Assembly (NCBI GenBank): GCA_023461075.1
Contig: JAEWNY010000089.1
Coordinates: forward strand, 1 to 44,719
Origin: Pseudomonadota bacterium
GTDB lineage: Bacteria > Pseudomonadota > Gammaproteobacteria > Xanthomonadales > Xanthomonadaceae
DNA length: 44,719 nucleotides
Reading direction: 5' to 3'
Of this stretch, positions 32,274 through 42,450 are shown piece after piece; position 1 is the first letter of the stretch; each line of letters starts with the position of its first letter. The position numbers and the translations under genes were made by a program. A model generated the notes under the pieces. That model made no database searches. It had not been told where the DNA came from and was given only the letters and a program-made list of their open reading frames with translations.

Positions 32274-33451
32274 ACCGTCGCCTGCAACGGGACGCGGTCG
32301 TCGTGGGTGGTGGCGTGGTCGGCAGTGCCTGCGCGACGGCCTTGGCGCAGGCCGGACTTTCGGTGGCACTGGTCGAGGCTGCCGAACCGGCGCGCTGGTC
32401 ACGCGACGTGCCCGATCTCCGCGTATTTGCATTTGCCCCGGACAACGCGCAATTACTGCAGGCGCTCGGCGTGTGGGACGACATCGCATCCGCGCGTGCA
32501 CAACCGTACCGGCATATGCGCGTCTGGGACGCCGCTGGCGGCGGCGAGCTGCATTTCGATGCCGACGCGTTGGCACGACGCGAACTGGGCTGGATCGTCG
32601 AACACGCGCTGCTGGCGGAAAGGCTTTGGGACGCAGCGTTGCGTGCGGGTGTCGAGTTGTTGCAGCCAACCAGCGTCAGCGGGCTGGAGCAGCGCGAGAA
32701 CGGCGTTCGGATCACCCTGGACGACGGCGCGACGCTGGACGCGCGCATCGCGATCGCGGCCGACGGCGGCAACTCCACCTTGCGCGGACTGGCCGGCATC
32801 CGGACCCGCAACCACGATTACCGACAGCGCGGCGTGGTCGCGTATGTCGAGACCGAGTTGCCGCACCAGCTGACCGCCTGGCAGCGCTTCCTGCCCGGCG
32901 GTCCGCTCGCGTTCCTGCCGGTGGATGCAGATCGTCGCAGCTCGATCGTCTGGAGCCTGCCGGAATCAGAAGCCGAACGCGTACTCGCACTGGATAACGA
33001 GGCCTTCGACATCGAACTCACCAATGCATTCGCCGCGCGGCTGGGCAAGACACGCGTGGTGTCGAAGCGTGCCGCGTTCCCGCTGCGCCGGCAACTGGCC
33101 AAGACGCAACTGGAAGGGCGCGCGCTGTTGCTGGGCGATGCCGCGCACGTGGTGCACCCATTGGCCGGACAGGGCGTCAACCTGGGGCTGCGCGATGTGG
33201 CGGCGCTGCGCGATTCGGTGATCGAGGCGAAGCGGCTCGGCCGCAATTTCGACACCCCGCATCGCCTGCAACGCTGGGCGCGCGCGCGCCGCAGCGACAA
33301 CGTGGCATCGACGCTCGCGTTCGAGGCCATCAATCGTGCCTATTCCAACGACGCGCTGCTGCCGACGTTCCTGCGTGGCCGCGCGCTGGGCATCGCAAAC
33401 TCCATTGCACCGCTGCGTGATGCGCTATGGCGACATGCGGCCGGCGTCTGA
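32270..33451 (+). CDS. Second UbiH/UbiI/UbiF-family FAD-dependent hydroxylase
   Basis: 393 residues. VVGGGVVGSACATALAQ (FAD), RVFAFAPDNAQLLQALGVWD, AADGGNSTLRGLAGI and GDAAHVVHPLAGQGVNLGLRDVAALRD are all characteristic. It overlaps ubiH (ATGA) and has GGGAGG 7 bases before the ATG. The 33% or so resemblance I judge by eye between the pair makes them paralogs rather than a recent duplication. One is probably the C5 (UbiI-type) hydroxylase and the other the C8 or C6 enzyme, but sequence alone does not tell which. Confidence 0.88.
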   Translation: MNRRLQRDAVVVGGGVVGSACATALAQAGLSVALVEAAEPARWSRDVPDLRVFAFAPDNAQLLQALGVWDDIASARAQPYRHMRVWDAAGGGELHFDADALARRELGWIVEHALLAERLWDAALRAGVELLQPTSVSGLEQRENGVRITLDDGATLDARIAIAADGGNSTLRGLAGIRTRNHDYRQRGVVAYVETELPHQLTAWQRFLPGGPLAFLPVDADRRSSIVWSLPESEAERVLALDNEAFDIELTNAFAARLGKTRVVSKRAAFPLRRQLAKTQLEGRALLLGDAAHVVHPLAGQGVNLGLRDVAALRDSVIEAKRLGRNFDTPHRLQRWARARRSDNVASTLAFEAINRAYSNDALLPTFLRGRALGIANSIAPLRDALWRHAAGV

Positions 33452-33478
33452 ACTAACCCTCCGGAGACCCTTTCGAAG

Positions 33479-33898
33479 ATGTTTCGCCATGCCCTTCTCG
33501 CAAGCCTCGCCTTGGCGCTTCCAGTTGCCCACGCTCAAACGCCAGAGGCCGGCCGCGGTGCCTTCATCGTGGAGTGCACGCTTTGGGTCAAGCCCAATCG
33601 CACGACGCAGTTCGCAAGCCTCTACCAGCGCGTGGAAATCGCGCGGCTCGAAGGCTTGCGCAAGGAGGGCAAGGTGCTCTGGTATCGCGTGGCGCGTCCG
33701 CTCCTGGCCGCCGAGAACGACGCCTGGGACGTGCGGGTGACCATCGCCTGGCGTGATGCCGACTCCGCGACCCATGAAAGCCGTGAGCGGTTGTCACGAT
33801 ACGGCGCAAGCGCGCCGACCGAGCGCGCCCTGATGGATGAGTTGGTCATCGACCAGCGCGAAACCTGGGTGCAGGAAACCACGGTTGCGGGCGGCTGA
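33479..33898 (+). CDS. Small exported protein of unknown function
   Basis: 139 residues. A signal peptide is likely cut after AHA (about residue 19): MFRHALLASLALALPVAHAQ. The mature part has one early Cys (VECTLWVKPN) and a mixed alpha/beta pattern with LYQRVEIARLEGLRKEGKVLWYRVARP and WDVRVTIAWRDADSA, faintly like the dimeric alpha-beta barrel shape, though I do not recognise a family. It follows the ubi gene by 27 bases and converges on rlmM with 2 bases between stops. Confidence 0.75.
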   Translation: MFRHALLASLALALPVAHAQTPEAGRGAFIVECTLWVKPNRTTQFASLYQRVEIARLEGLRKEGKVLWYRVARPLLAAENDAWDVRVTIAWRDADSATHESRERLSRYGASAPTERALMDELVIDQRETWVQETTVAGG

Positions 33899-33900
33899 GA

Positions 33901-34953
33901 TCAATCGCGCGACATCGCGTAGACGGTGATCTCCTCGCGATCGTGATAGAGCTGCTTGGCCCGCACGACGAGCGGCGTGCCGGCTTCGCGCTCGAACAGC
34001 TCGAGGCAGCGCACGGTTTCCTGCCAGCGTTTTTTCATCGGCAGCTTGAGGTTGAAGATGGCGTGCCGGCACCAGCCGTGGGCGAACCATTCGGCCATAC
34101 GGCCGGCGACGCGGATCGGCTGCTCGACCATGTCGCAGACCATCCAGTCCAACGACTGCGCGGGATGCCAGCGGAAGCCGTCCTCACGAAGGTGCGTCAC
34201 CTGTCCCGATGCCAGCACGTGTTCGCGCAAGGGACCGTTGTCGATCGCGACGACGTGCAGGCCGGCGCGCACCAACACCCAGGTCCAGCCGCCCGGCGCG
34301 GCACCGAGATCGGCCGCGCGCATGCCGGGCTTGAGCAGCGCTTCGCGCTCCCGCGCCGACAACAGCACCAGCAGGGCTTCTTCCAGCTTCAAGGCGCTGC
34401 GCGAAGGTGCATCGGGCAACATCTTCAGGCGCGGGATGCCGAGCGGCCACGGGGCGCTCTCATCGGCTTGGCTGGTCGCAAGGAACGCATGGTCGCCGCT
34501 CACGAAGCCGACGTGCAGGCGAGGCCGGCCATCGTCTTCCGTTTGCGCCAGCAGGCCGGCCTTGCGCAGCGCAGGCCGCAGCGCATTGCCGAAGCTGCGC
34601 GCCAGGCCCGCGAGCGGCTTGCCTGCGTCCGAATCCGGATGCTCGACCATGAGCGCACCGAAGTGCTCGCCGCCCCGCGATCGCAAGGCCTCGATGATCG
34701 GGCTGATGCGATCGTTGGAGGGCAATGTGCGCAACTCGGCGATTAGCCGCAGCTTCTGCCGCGCGAAGACCAACGTGCGCCACGGCAATGCGGCATCCAG
34801 CGCATCGGCGTCATCGCAATGGAAGAGCACGTAGCCGCTGCCGCGTTCGGTGCGGGCATAGCCGCTGATGCCGGCGGCGGCGGCGCGCTCGGTCAGTTCG
34901 GCGGCCAGGTCGGGTTCGAAACCGGCCCGGCACCAGCAGAGCAGGCCGTCCAT
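33901..34953 (-). CDS. rlmM: 23S rRNA (cytidine2498-2'-O)-methyltransferase RlmM
   Basis: 350 residues. It methylates the ribose of C2498 in 23S rRNA. An N-terminal THUMP-like part (MDGLLCWCRAGFEPDLAAELTERA) precedes the Rossmann methyltransferase: ADLGAAPGGWTWVLVRAGLHVVAIDNG (SAM site), DWMVCDMVEQP, and HAIFNLKLPMKKRW, supplying the Lys and Asp of the K-D-K-E tetrad. It starts 2 bases after the deaminase stop, so it ends the glnS-led cluster. Confidence 0.95.
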   Translation of the reverse strand: MDGLLCWCRAGFEPDLAAELTERAAAAGISGYARTERGSGYVLFHCDDADALDAALPWRTLVFARQKLRLIAELRTLPSNDRISPIIEALRSRGGEHFGALMVEHPDSDAGKPLAGLARSFGNALRPALRKAGLLAQTEDDGRPRLHVGFVSGDHAFLATSQADESAPWPLGIPRLKMLPDAPSRSALKLEEALLVLLSAREREALLKPGMRAADLGAAPGGWTWVLVRAGLHVVAIDNGPLREHVLASGQVTHLREDGFRWHPAQSLDWMVCDMVEQPIRVAGRMAEWFAHGWCRHAIFNLKLPMKKRWQETVRCLELFEREAGTPLVVRAKQLYHDREEITVYAMSRD

Positions 34954-34955
34954 CT

Positions 34956-35528
34956 TCAGTAGCTGGGGCCGCCGAGCAGGCCGTAATCGCGCAACACGCT
35001 GCGCGCCTCATCGCGCAAGACATCGCAGGTCACGGCGATGCCACGGCGTTCAAGTTCGCCGACCCAGTCGTTAGGCAGCGGGCCTTCGTCGAACTCGGTG
35101 AGTGATTCCACGTCCTCGCTGCGGGCGCCGATCAGCAGGCGATCGATCCCGGCCCACACGGTCGCGCCGTAGCACTGGCAGCACGGTTGCGAAGAGGTGG
35201 CGAGCGTCAACGGCCCCCAATGGCTGCCTTCCTCGTTTTCGTTGAGGCGCGCGCGTTGCAGTCGATGTTGCGCCAGCATGTAGGCCATCATCTCGGCATG
35301 GGCCACCGAGCAGGACTGCGGCAGCACGCGGTTGACGCCGACGGCGATGACGCGGTCATCCGGCCCGAACAGCGCGGCGCCGAACGGTCCGCCCGAACGG
35401 GCGTCGATGTTGCGACGTGACAGATCGATCGCCAGCGCCACCTTGGCCTCGTCGCTTGGGTACGCCGCATCGAACGGGAATTCGTGCAGCCACGCCGGCA
35501 AGGTGAGGTGGACTTGCAGCGGCAGCAT
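34956..35528 (-). CDS. Nucleoside/guanine deaminase-like CDA-superfamily protein
   Basis: 190 residues. Zinc site of the cytidine deaminase superfamily: AHAEMMAYML supplies the His and catalytic Glu, and SSQPCCQCYGATVWAGI the two Cys (PCxxC). GGPFGAALFGPDDRVIAVGVNRV matches the substrate-side strand of guanine deaminase and TadA-like enzymes. The exact base or nucleoside deaminated is unknown. The ATG at 35528 overlaps the lipoprotein stop (ATGA). Downstream rlmM and upstream glnS suggest a translation-linked transcript, but this need not reflect function. Confidence 0.85.
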   Translation of the reverse strand: MLPLQVHLTLPAWLHEFPFDAAYPSDEAKVALAIDLSRRNIDARSGGPFGAALFGPDDRVIAVGVNRVLPQSCSVAHAEMMAYMLAQHRLQRARLNENEEGSHWGPLTLATSSQPCCQCYGATVWAGIDRLLIGARSEDVESLTEFDEGPLPNDWVGELERRGIAVTCDVLRDEARSVLRDYGLLGGPSY

Positions 35529-35914
35529 CACAACGCCGACGCACGGCTGTCGGCCGCGCACTGTCCTTTAACGCAGCTGCAGCTGCTGATCGCCGGGAAG
35601 CCGCAGACGCTGGCCATGCCCGATTTCGCGCACTGGGCCTGCACCGCCTTCGGGTCGGTCTTCGCATCCTTGTTGACGCACATCGGGTAGTAGCCGCAGC
35701 AGTTGCCGACGTCCTTGACCACGCAATCGGCGTCGGTCTTGCAGCTGCGGTCGGGGTTGGAAGGCGTCTCGCCGATCGGCCGCGGCTGCACGGGACGATC
35801 GAGCGGATTGCTCGGGAAGTTCGCTGGCGGCGCATCCTTCGCCGCCGGTTGTGGGGCGCATGCGGCGAGCAGCCACAACATCGACACCAGCACGAGGACC
35901 AAGCGAGCGCGCAT
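35528..35914 (-). CDS. Cysteine-rich lipoprotein of unknown function
   Basis: 128 residues. A lipoprotein signal ends in LLAAC (lipidated Cys19). A Pro-rich linker (20-60) leads to a compact domain with ten further cysteines: SCKTDADC, NCCGYYPMC, QCAKSG, VCGFP and SCSCVKGQC, enough for five disulfides. I do not recognise a named family; C-x-TDADCV patterns recur in secreted small domains. It starts one base after glnS and overlaps the deaminase gene. Probably faces the periplasm or cell surface. Confidence 0.82.
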   Translation of the reverse strand: MRARLVLVLVSMLWLLAACAPQPAAKDAPPANFPSNPLDRPVQPRPIGETPSNPDRSCKTDADCVVKDVGNCCGYYPMCVNKDAKTDPKAVQAQCAKSGMASVCGFPAISSCSCVKGQCAADSRASAL

Positions 35915-35915
35915 G

Positions 35916-37685
<1,770 letters not shown>

Positions 37686-37755
37686 GGTGTTTGCGGCGGA
37701 AAAGCTGCCGACAGTTTACCGGTATGCTGGCCGCATCCCCGGCCGAAGCCCCGTC

Positions 37756-38028
37756 ATGCGCACCGTCTACCAGGCGTTGAACCCGATCGATGCCCACCTG
37801 GTCAAGCATGCGCTCGAAGATGCCGGCATCCCGGCGTTCGTGCTGGGCGAGCACCTGGTGGGTGGGATGGGCGAATTGCCTGCCACCGGCCTGGTCGAGG
37901 TGCGGGTGCCGGACAGCCATGTCGAAGACGCCGAAGCCGTGTTGCGCGGGCTGCCGATGCTCGCCGACGATGCCACCCATGCTGATGACAATGATGAGGC
38001 CGACGACGGCGATTGGCTGCCGGCGTGA
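37756..38028 (+). CDS. DUF2007-family small protein
   Basis: 90 residues. VYQALNPIDAHLVKHALEDAGIPAFVLGEHLVGGMGELPATGLVEVRVPDSHVEDAEAVL fits the DUF2007 (putative signal-transducing) domain, a ferredoxin-like fold resembling PII. The acidic tail (DDATHADDNDEADDGD) is variable. The ATG at 37756 begins at the homologous MRTVYQA; longer frames overlap divergent glnS. Function is unknown. Its stop overlaps the GTG start of the EamA transporter. Confidence 0.85.
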   Translation: MRTVYQALNPIDAHLVKHALEDAGIPAFVLGEHLVGGMGELPATGLVEVRVPDSHVEDAEAVLRGLPMLADDATHADDNDEADDGDWLPA

Positions 38029-38945
38029 GCGATTCGCCCGCACACGGCTCCCGCAATGCCGCCGTCGTCCAGCTGCTGATCGGCGCGGCGATCATCGGCA
38101 CCAATGGCCTGATGGTGCGTTACGCCGGCACCCCGCCGACGATCTCCGCTTTCTGGCGGATGCTGCTGTCCGGCTTGCTGTTGGCTGCGCTGGTGCAATC
38201 ACGCCACGGTTGGCAACCGCTTTCGCGCAAGGCCTGGATGTGGATCGCGCTGCCCTCGGTCGCGTTCGCGCTGGACTTGTGGATGTGGCACCGGAGCATC
38301 CTGCTGGTCGGGCCGGGACTTGCCACCCTGCTGGCCAATGCGCAGGTGTTCTTCATGGCGCTGGCCGGCCTGCTGTTCTTCGGCGAGCGGCTCACGCTGC
38401 GATTCGTCCTCGGCGTGCTGTCGTCGTTCTTCGGCCTGTGGCTGCTGCTGGGTGGCGATTGGGCGAAGCTGCCTGCCGAGTACCGCTGGGGCGTGTGGCT
38501 CGGACTTGGGACTGGCGTGGCCTATGCCGCCTACAACATTGGCATCAAGCGCTCGCAAGCCGAGGCGGCGGTGACGTCCGCGCGTGCGCCGGTCGAGCAG
38601 GTGCTCTGCCTGGCCGCTTTCGGTTCAGCGCTGGTGCTGGGCGCGATGGGGTTGGCCGAAGGCGCCTCCTTCGCCATTCCTTCGTGGAAATCGTTCGGCA
38701 TCCTGCTGGTGCTGGCGGCGATCGGCCATTGCCTGAGCTGGATCCTGATCTCGCGATCGATCGCGGTCCTGTCGGTGGCGATGGTCGGCCTGCTGCTCCT
38801 GTTCCAGCCGATGGTGGCCTATCTGCTGGACGTGGCGCTCGGCCTGCAGCATCCCGGACCGCGGCAATGGGCGGGGCTTGCGGTCACGCTGGCCGGCATC
38901 TTCATCGCCGGGCTGAAGGCCCTGCCTCGCCGCGCGCAGGCCTGA
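38025..38945 (+). CDS. EamA/DMT-family transporter
   Basis: 306 residues with ten predicted helices arranged as two EamA repeats: the first with GTNGLMVRYAGTPPTISAFWRMLLSGL and GPGLATLLANAQVFFMALAGLLFFGERL, the second with GVAYAAYNIGIKRS and VAMVGLLLLFQPMVAYLLDV. These proteins export or import small metabolites such as amino acids; the substrate is not predictable. GTG start overlaps the DUF2007 stop. The stop is one base from that of the convergent gene at 38947. Confidence 0.88.
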   Translation: MSDSPAHGSRNAAVVQLLIGAAIIGTNGLMVRYAGTPPTISAFWRMLLSGLLLAALVQSRHGWQPLSRKAWMWIALPSVAFALDLWMWHRSILLVGPGLATLLANAQVFFMALAGLLFFGERLTLRFVLGVLSSFFGLWLLLGGDWAKLPAEYRWGVWLGLGTGVAYAAYNIGIKRSQAEAAVTSARAPVEQVLCLAAFGSALVLGAMGLAEGASFAIPSWKSFGILLVLAAIGHCLSWILISRSIAVLSVAMVGLLLLFQPMVAYLLDVALGLQHPGPRQWAGLAVTLAGIFIAGLKALPRRAQA

Positions 38946-38946
38946 T

Positions 38947-39663
38947 TCACTCGACGGCCACGCCGCAGACGTAGACCACTTCGCAGCCGCCTTGGCCACT
39001 GTCGTCGCGGGTCAGGGAACTGCGCCACTTCCAGCCATCGTTCGCCTGCACCTCGACCAGCCAGCCATCGATGCGCACGCGTTGACCGCGGCTCACGCTG
39101 GTCAATGCCATAGCGATGTCGCGGTTGGCCGGGATCATGTGCATGTTGGCGCTTTCCAGCCGCACCTGTTCGATCGGGATCGGCGGCGCGGCATCCCAGC
39201 GCGTGTAGTACCAGCGGTTCTGCTGGCCGATATCGAGCGAGGACACCACATCGTCATCGCGCATCCGGTTCCAGCCCAGTGCGATATCGATCGGCGCGAA
39301 CTCCGCCTCCCGATCCTCGTCATATGTTCGAGTCGACAGCACCCGCGCATCGACGCTGAACCCGGCCAACGGCTGCAACCGCCCACCGGCATGACGGAAT
39401 GCGCGTCGATCGGCAGGCGCGGCCGTTTGCGCGGGCAGTGCAGGCGAGCCGAGTTGGGAGGGCATCGGGCAGCCGGGCGCGGTCAGGCTTTGGCGGGCGC
39501 GGAACGGCGTGTGCACGGGCAGGGCGGGTTTCATCGCCGCCTCGATCATGGCGGGATCACGCAGGCGGGGCTCCGGTTGGCTTTGTGCCTGCCACCACCA
39601 GCCACCGGCGGCGATGCCACCGGCAGCCGTCAGTCCCAGTGCGATGTTGCGTGTGCGCGGCAT
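38947..39663 (-). CDS. Conserved hypothetical protein with N-terminal membrane anchor
   Basis: 238 residues. A hydrophobic start (IALGLTAAGGIAAGGWWW) suggests a signal anchor; the rest would be periplasmic. The C-terminal half has PIDIALGWNRMRDDDVV, ISUTE-like aromatic RWYYTRWDAAPPIP, ESANMHMIPAN and WRSSLTRDDSGQGGCEVVYVCGV, patterns I recall from widespread uncharacterised proteins, but no activity is known. It follows oxyR by 8 bases, and is probably transcribed with ahpF-oxyR. The two Cys near the C-terminus (CEVVYVC) could be redox active; that is speculation. Confidence 0.8.
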   Translation of the reverse strand: MPRTRNIALGLTAAGGIAAGGWWWQAQSQPEPRLRDPAMIEAAMKPALPVHTPFRARQSLTAPGCPMPSQLGSPALPAQTAAPADRRAFRHAGGRLQPLAGFSVDARVLSTRTYDEDREAEFAPIDIALGWNRMRDDDVVSSLDIGQQNRWYYTRWDAAPPIPIEQVRLESANMHMIPANRDIAMALTSVSRGQRVRIDGWLVEVQANDGWKWRSSLTRDDSGQGGCEVVYVCGVAVE

Positions 39664-39671
39664 GCAGTTCG

Positions 39672-40577
39672 TCAGTCGCGGGAAAGGAGTTCCGACGATA
39701 GCTGGCGCAACGTTTTGGCGATGTCGCCTAGCAGCCCGCCGAGCGCCGAGCTGCGACGCCAGACCAGCGCGATCGTTCGCTTCGGCGCGTCCCCGGCGAA
39801 GGGCAGGAGGCGCAAATGCTCGGGCTGCGCGATCGGCGGCAGCGTGGCCAGCTTGGGCATCAGGGTGATGCCGGCGCCGGCCGCCACCATCTGCCGCAGC
39901 GTCTCCAGGCTGGTGGCGCGGAAGCCGGTCTTCTCGTGCGCACCGGCCAGGCGGCAGACGTCCAGCGCCTGGTCGCGCAGACAGTGGCCGTCCTCCAGCA
40001 GCAGAAGGGTCTGGTCGTCAAGGTCGTCCAGCTCGATCGACGCCTCGTTGGCGAGCGGGCCATCGTCGCGTGTGGCCAGCAAGAACGGCTCGTCGAACAA
40101 CGGCTCCGCATGCAGCGTGTCATCGTGCAGCGGCAGGGCCAGCAAGGCGGCATCGATGCGTCCTTCGCGCAGTTGCGACATCAGCACGTCGCTCTTTTCC
40201 TCCACCAGCAACAGCTCGAGTCGCGGGAACTGCGATTGCAGCCGTGGCACCGCATGCGGCAGGAAGTAAGGGGCCAAGGTGGGGAAGGCGCCCAGCCGCA
40301 GGGTGCCGGACGCCGGATCGCCGCTGCGCCGGGCCAGGTCACGCAGGCAGTCGACATCGGCCACGATGCCACGCGCGCGCTCGACGATGTCGCGGCCGAT
40401 CGGCGTCAGCATCACCTTGCGCGGCGTGCGCTCGAATAACTGGACGCCGAGTTCCTCCTCCAGCTTCCTGATCTGGGTCGAGAGCGTCGGTTGCGAGACG
40501 AAGCTGGCCTCGGCCGCCTTGCCGAAATGGCGATGATCGGCGAGCGCAACCAGGTACTTGAGGTCACGCAGGTTCAC
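39672..40577 (-). CDS. oxyR: LysR-family peroxide sensor OxyR
   Basis: 301 residues. N-terminal winged helix-turn-helix (LKYLVALADHRHFGKAAEASFVSQPTLSTQIRKLEEELGV). The redox cysteines Cys199 and Cys208 lie in EDGHCLRDQALDVC, at exactly the positions used by E. coli OxyR, which forms a disulfide with peroxide and activates ahpCF, katG and others. It starts one base after the ahpF stop. A palindrome suited to OxyR lies before ahpC (43130-43152). Confidence 0.95.
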   Translation of the reverse strand: MNLRDLKYLVALADHRHFGKAAEASFVSQPTLSTQIRKLEEELGVQLFERTPRKVMLTPIGRDIVERARGIVADVDCLRDLARRSGDPASGTLRLGAFPTLAPYFLPHAVPRLQSQFPRLELLLVEEKSDVLMSQLREGRIDAALLALPLHDDTLHAEPLFDEPFLLATRDDGPLANEASIELDDLDDQTLLLLEDGHCLRDQALDVCRLAGAHEKTGFRATSLETLRQMVAAGAGITLMPKLATLPPIAQPEHLRLLPFAGDAPKRTIALVWRRSSALGGLLGDIAKTLRQLSSELLSRD

Positions 40578-40578
40578 C

Positions 40579-42162
40579 TCAGGCCGCCTTCGCCTCGACC
40601 GGTGCGCTGGTGCGGATCAGGTGGTCGAACGCCGACAGCGCGGCGGTGGAACCGGCGCCCATCGCGACCACGATCTGCTTGAACGGCGTGGTGGTCGCAT
40701 CGCCGGCAGCGAACACACCGGGCAGACTGGTCTGGCCCTTGTCGTCGATCACGATCTCGCCGCGGTTCGTCAGTTCAAGCGTGCCCTTCAGCCATTCGGT
40801 GTTGGGGAGCAGGCCGATCTGCACGAAGACGCCGGACAGGTCGAGATCACGCGCTTCACCGCTGATGCGGTCGGTATAACGGATGCCCGACAGCTTGCTG
40901 CCGTCGCCCACCATCTCGGTGGTCTGTGCGTTGAGGTGCACGGCGGTGTTGGGCATGCTGGCCAGCTTCTTCTGCAGCACGTCGTCGGCGCGCAGCTTGG
41001 AATCGAACTCCAGCACGGTGACGTGCTCGACGATGCCGGCCAGGTCGATCGCCGCCTCGATGCCGGAGTTGCCGCCACCGATCACCGCGACCTTCTTGCC
41101 CTTGAACAAGGGGCCGTCGCAGTGTGGGCAATAGGTCACGCCCTTGTTGCGATGTTCCTGCTCGCCGGGCACGCCGGTCTGCCGCCAGCGCGCGCCGGGC
41201 GCGAGGATGACGGTCTTGGCTTGCAGCGTCGCACCACTCTCGAGTTCCACCCCGACCATGCCGCCGATGGTGGAGGCGGGATGCAGCTTCGCCGCACGCT
41301 GGTTGTTCATGATGTCGACGCCGTAGTGGCGGACATGGGATTCGAGTTCAGCAGCGAGCTTCGGGCCCTCCGTGTACTCGACCGAGGGGAGGTTCTCGAT
41401 CGCCATCGTGTCCAGCACCTGGCCGCCGAAACGTTCGGCGACGATGCCGGTGCGGATGCCCTTGCGCGCGGCATAGATCGCCGCCGCGGCACCGGCCGGG
41501 CCGCCACCGACGATCAGTACGTCGAAGGCTTCCTTGGACTTCAGCGACTCGGCGGCGCGCGCGGCGGCGCCGGTGTCGAGCTTGGCCAGCACCTGCTCGA
41601 TGCTCATGCGGCCGGCATCGAACTCGGCGCCGTTCATGTAGATGGTCGGCACCGAGAGGATTTCCTTGGCCTCGACCTCGGCCTGGAACAGCGCGCCATC
41701 GATGGCGATGTGGCGGATGCGCGGATTGATGACGCTCATCGCATTCAATGCCTGCACGGTGTCCGGGCAGCTCTGGCAATGCAGCGACATGTAGGTCTCG
41801 AAGCGATAGTCGCCGTCGAGCGCGCGCACCTGTTCGGCCATCGCCTCGTCGATCTTGACCGGATGGCCACCGACCTGCAGCAGAGCCAGCACCAGCGAGG
41901 TGAACTCGTGGCCGAGCGGGATCGCGGCGAAACGCACTTCGATGTCGCTGCCGTCACGACGGATCGCGAAGGACGGCCGGCGCACATCGGCTTCGTCGAG
42001 CGCGGCGCGGCTGATCTTCGGCGACATCTCGGCGATCTGCTCCAGGAGCGCATTCAACTCGCTCGAAGCTTCGCCCTCATCGAGCGCGGCAGCCAGGGTG
42101 ATCGGGTGCTGCAGCTTTTCCAGCAGCGAGGACAACTGGGTGGCGAGATCGGTATCCAACAT
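40579..42162 (-). CDS. ahpF: Alkyl hydroperoxide reductase subunit F AhpF
   Basis: 527 residues. The flavoprotein that passes electrons from NADH to AhpC. An N-terminal double thioredoxin-like domain holds Cys129-Cys132 (HCQSC) and the FAD/NADH part holds Cys345-Cys348 (CPHC), matching E. coli numbering. FAD motif IVGGGPAGAAAAIYAARKG and NAD motif VIGGGNSGIEAAIDLAG are intact. The ATG has AAGGAGT (42174-42168) 5 bases upstream. It follows ahpC after 288 bases that contain several hairpins and precedes oxyR by one base. Confidence 0.97.
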   Translation of the reverse strand: MLDTDLATQLSSLLEKLQHPITLAAALDEGEASSELNALLEQIAEMSPKISRAALDEADVRRPSFAIRRDGSDIEVRFAAIPLGHEFTSLVLALLQVGGHPVKIDEAMAEQVRALDGDYRFETYMSLHCQSCPDTVQALNAMSVINPRIRHIAIDGALFQAEVEAKEILSVPTIYMNGAEFDAGRMSIEQVLAKLDTGAAARAAESLKSKEAFDVLIVGGGPAGAAAAIYAARKGIRTGIVAERFGGQVLDTMAIENLPSVEYTEGPKLAAELESHVRHYGVDIMNNQRAAKLHPASTIGGMVGVELESGATLQAKTVILAPGARWRQTGVPGEQEHRNKGVTYCPHCDGPLFKGKKVAVIGGGNSGIEAAIDLAGIVEHVTVLEFDSKLRADDVLQKKLASMPNTAVHLNAQTTEMVGDGSKLSGIRYTDRISGEARDLDLSGVFVQIGLLPNTEWLKGTLELTNRGEIVIDDKGQTSLPGVFAAGDATTTPFKQIVVAMGAGSTAALSAFDHLIRTSAPVEAKAA

Positions 42163-42450
42163 GGCGGACTCCTTCAGGCGGCGAATTCAATCAATCGGCA
42201 GGGCGATGCCGTGCCTGCACGCGGCAGACGGGCGAGGTGAAAGGGCTGGAAGGAAGGGCGAAGTGGGTTCGGCCTTCTTCCCAACCCTCTCCGTGGAACG
42301 GAGAGGGCGGTCAAACAATCGACGGATTTCGCCGTCGCGAGCGAAGCCCCGGCGTAGCCGCAAGCGGCGCAGAAAGGGGAGTGGACATCTCGTCCATGAC
42401 CCTTTCGAGCACGCGCCGCGGCAGTGCCCGGGCGAGCGCAGCAGGCGAAA
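42163..42450 (-). repeat. Hairpin-rich ahpC-ahpF intergenic region
   Basis: 288 bases without a gene. Four consecutive inverted repeats: CCCTCTCCG/CGGAGAGGG (42285-42293, 42299-42307; 9-bp stem); GACGG/CCGTC (42321-42325, 42332-42336); GCCG/CGGC (42357-42360, 42365-42368); and an interrupted one, GAAAGGG/CCCTTTC (42372-42378, 42400-42406) with an inner TGGAC/GTCCA (42382-42386, 42392-42396). Palindromic units of this type are common intergenic repeats in related genomes. They could stabilise or end the ahpC transcript and lower ahpF expression. Confidence 0.7.
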
